DNA from: Terribacillus saccharophilus
GTDB taxonomy: Bacteria; Bacillota; Bacilli; Bacillales; Amphibacillaceae
DNA: 64,000 nt
Direction of reading: 5' to 3'
Assembly: GCF_002272075.1 (NCBI RefSeq)
Contig: NZ_NPBJ01000021.1
Span: 124,001 to 188,000, forward strand
Shown: piece by piece, positions 63,428-64,000 of the stretch
Layout: every line of letters starts with the position of its first letter
Numbering within the stretch: position 1 is the first letter of the stretch
Notes under the pieces: generated by a model
Database searches by the model: none
What the model saw: the letters and a program-made list of their open reading frames with translations, nothing else
Told to the model about the DNA's origin: nothing
Made by a program: the position numbers and the translations under genes

Positions 63428-64000
63428 TTGGAAGAGTATGGATTGGAAGAATCATATTTAAATAGGAGTTCTGCGCTCCACCGTCGGCATTATGGTCAGT
63501 ATTTCACTCCCGATAATATTGCAGACATAATGAAACAATGGGTGCTGCATAATCTCCAAGGCACTCGGCTGCTTGACCCTGCTGTCGGTCTGGGGAAGCT
63601 AGTCCAAGATATACCAACTACATATGATATTGATGCATACGATGAAGACTTAAAGATTCTGGAAGCTAACAGGGACTTTTTCTCATCCCATTCATCTATT
63701 CAGTTGTATAAACATGATTTTCTTGTGGATGGCTGGGACAAAACGTATGACGGCATTATTTGCAACCCTCCTTATATTCCTTTCCGAAACGAAGATGAAA
63801 AGGAGATCTACTTAAACTTATTCCGGCAGAATATGGGCGTTTCGCTTTCTACATATACTAATTTGTACGGTCTATTTATACTGAAAGCTCTGCATCAATT
63901 AGATGAAAATGGACGCGCTGCGTTTATTGTACCGTCAGACTTCTTGAATGCCAGGTATGGAACGAAAATAAAAGAGTATCTTCTGCAAGATAGCAGCCTG
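63428..64000 (+). CDS. N6-adenine DNA methyltransferase, partial at window edge
   Basis: Incomplete: the frame is open for 191 codons to the end of the window. It starts with TTG at 63428, with a strong AGGAGGTG 7 nt upstream. HRRHYGQYFTPDNIADIM is the typical N-terminal segment of type I/IIG and Eco57I-like adenine methylases. The SAM loop is degenerate, LLDPAVGLGKLVQD in place of DPACGSG. The catalytic motif IICNPPYIPF (NPPY) is intact at about residue 115. It could be the modification part of a restriction system, a BREX PglX-like enzyme or an orphan methylase; the missing 3' half decides. A G-poor T-rich stretch precedes it. Confidence 0.85.
   Translation, partial: MEEYGLEESYLNRSSALHRRHYGQYFTPDNIADIMKQWVLHNLQGTRLLDPAVGLGKLVQDIPTTYDIDAYDEDLKILEANRDFFSSHSSIQLYKHDFLVDGWDKTYDGIICNPPYIPFRNEDEKEIYLNLFRQNMGVSLSTYTNLYGLFILKALHQLDENGRAAFIVPSDFLNARYGTKIKEYLLQDSSL

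Overview
The window reads as chromosomal core of a low-GC, endospore-forming member of the Bacillaceae. The evidence is the gene content and order: rpiB, ywlE, ywlC, spoIIR, prmC, prfA, tdk, rpmE, rho, murA2, tal, fbaA, spo0F, pyrG and rpoE run in the order known from Bacillus subtilis. They are followed by the ywj-ywi-ywh-ywg-ywf-ywd block: cardiolipin synthase, argS, ywiB, speE, pbpG, ywhD, ywgA, ywfO, lipL, pta, hemQ, gerQ, ywdK and ywdI. Ku/LigD, the LOV-STAS photoreceptor, coproheme decarboxylase and GerQ fit such an organism. A Terribacillus- or Virgibacillus-like genus is plausible, but the genus cannot be fixed from sequence reading alone. No rRNA, tRNA, CRISPR array, IS element or prophage was seen.

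Layout. Positions 1-18.8 kb: an almost entirely minus-strand housekeeping block covering translation termination (prfA/prmC), sporulation signalling (spoIIR, spo0F), cell wall (murA2), sugar phosphates (rpiB, tal, fbaA), nucleotides (tdk, pyrG) and transcription (rho, rpoE delta). It includes a classical pyrG attenuator. Positions 19-36.6 kb: alternating small transcription units, many convergent and sharing bidirectional terminators. These cover cardiolipin, arginyl-tRNA, spermidine, peptidoglycan, an orphan fused oligopeptide-type ABC permease, lipoate transfer, blue light, acetate (pta), heme (hemQ) and spore germination (gerQ). Positions 36.6-45 kb: a more accessory stretch with a 46-aa protein, a phasin-like protein plus UbiB kinase, an AraC-type regulator, an acyltransferase, divergent ku and ligD, and an M29 aminopeptidase. 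Positions 45-50 kb: metal homeostasis. A Zur-type regulator is followed by ZnuA behind two tandem Zur-box-like sites, and a TerC-family protein lies behind a clear yybP-ykoY manganese riboswitch; then comes pgcA. Positions 50-63.2 kb: a permease plus MFS pair, DAHP synthase with a worn chorismate mutase domain behind a structured leader, a GNAT protein, a CNNM/CBS transporter, RecQ, a second M29 aminopeptidase, an ABC-F protein and PdxK. The window ends inside an N6-adenine DNA methyltransferase gene (NPPY motif), possibly the start of a restriction-modification or defence locus.

The most unusual structure is a family of about 125-bp hairpin-forming intergenic repeats. Three are in tandem at 60064-60439, the last running into the stop codon of the ABC-F gene, and a fourth copy lies at 13576-13698. 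The outer arms differ in sequence between copies but stay complementary in three of the four, so the hairpin itself appears to be maintained. Start sites were chosen by Shine-Dalgarno spacing and family N-termini; where an upstream in-frame start exists the entry says so. All family assignments come from reading motifs, not from database searches.
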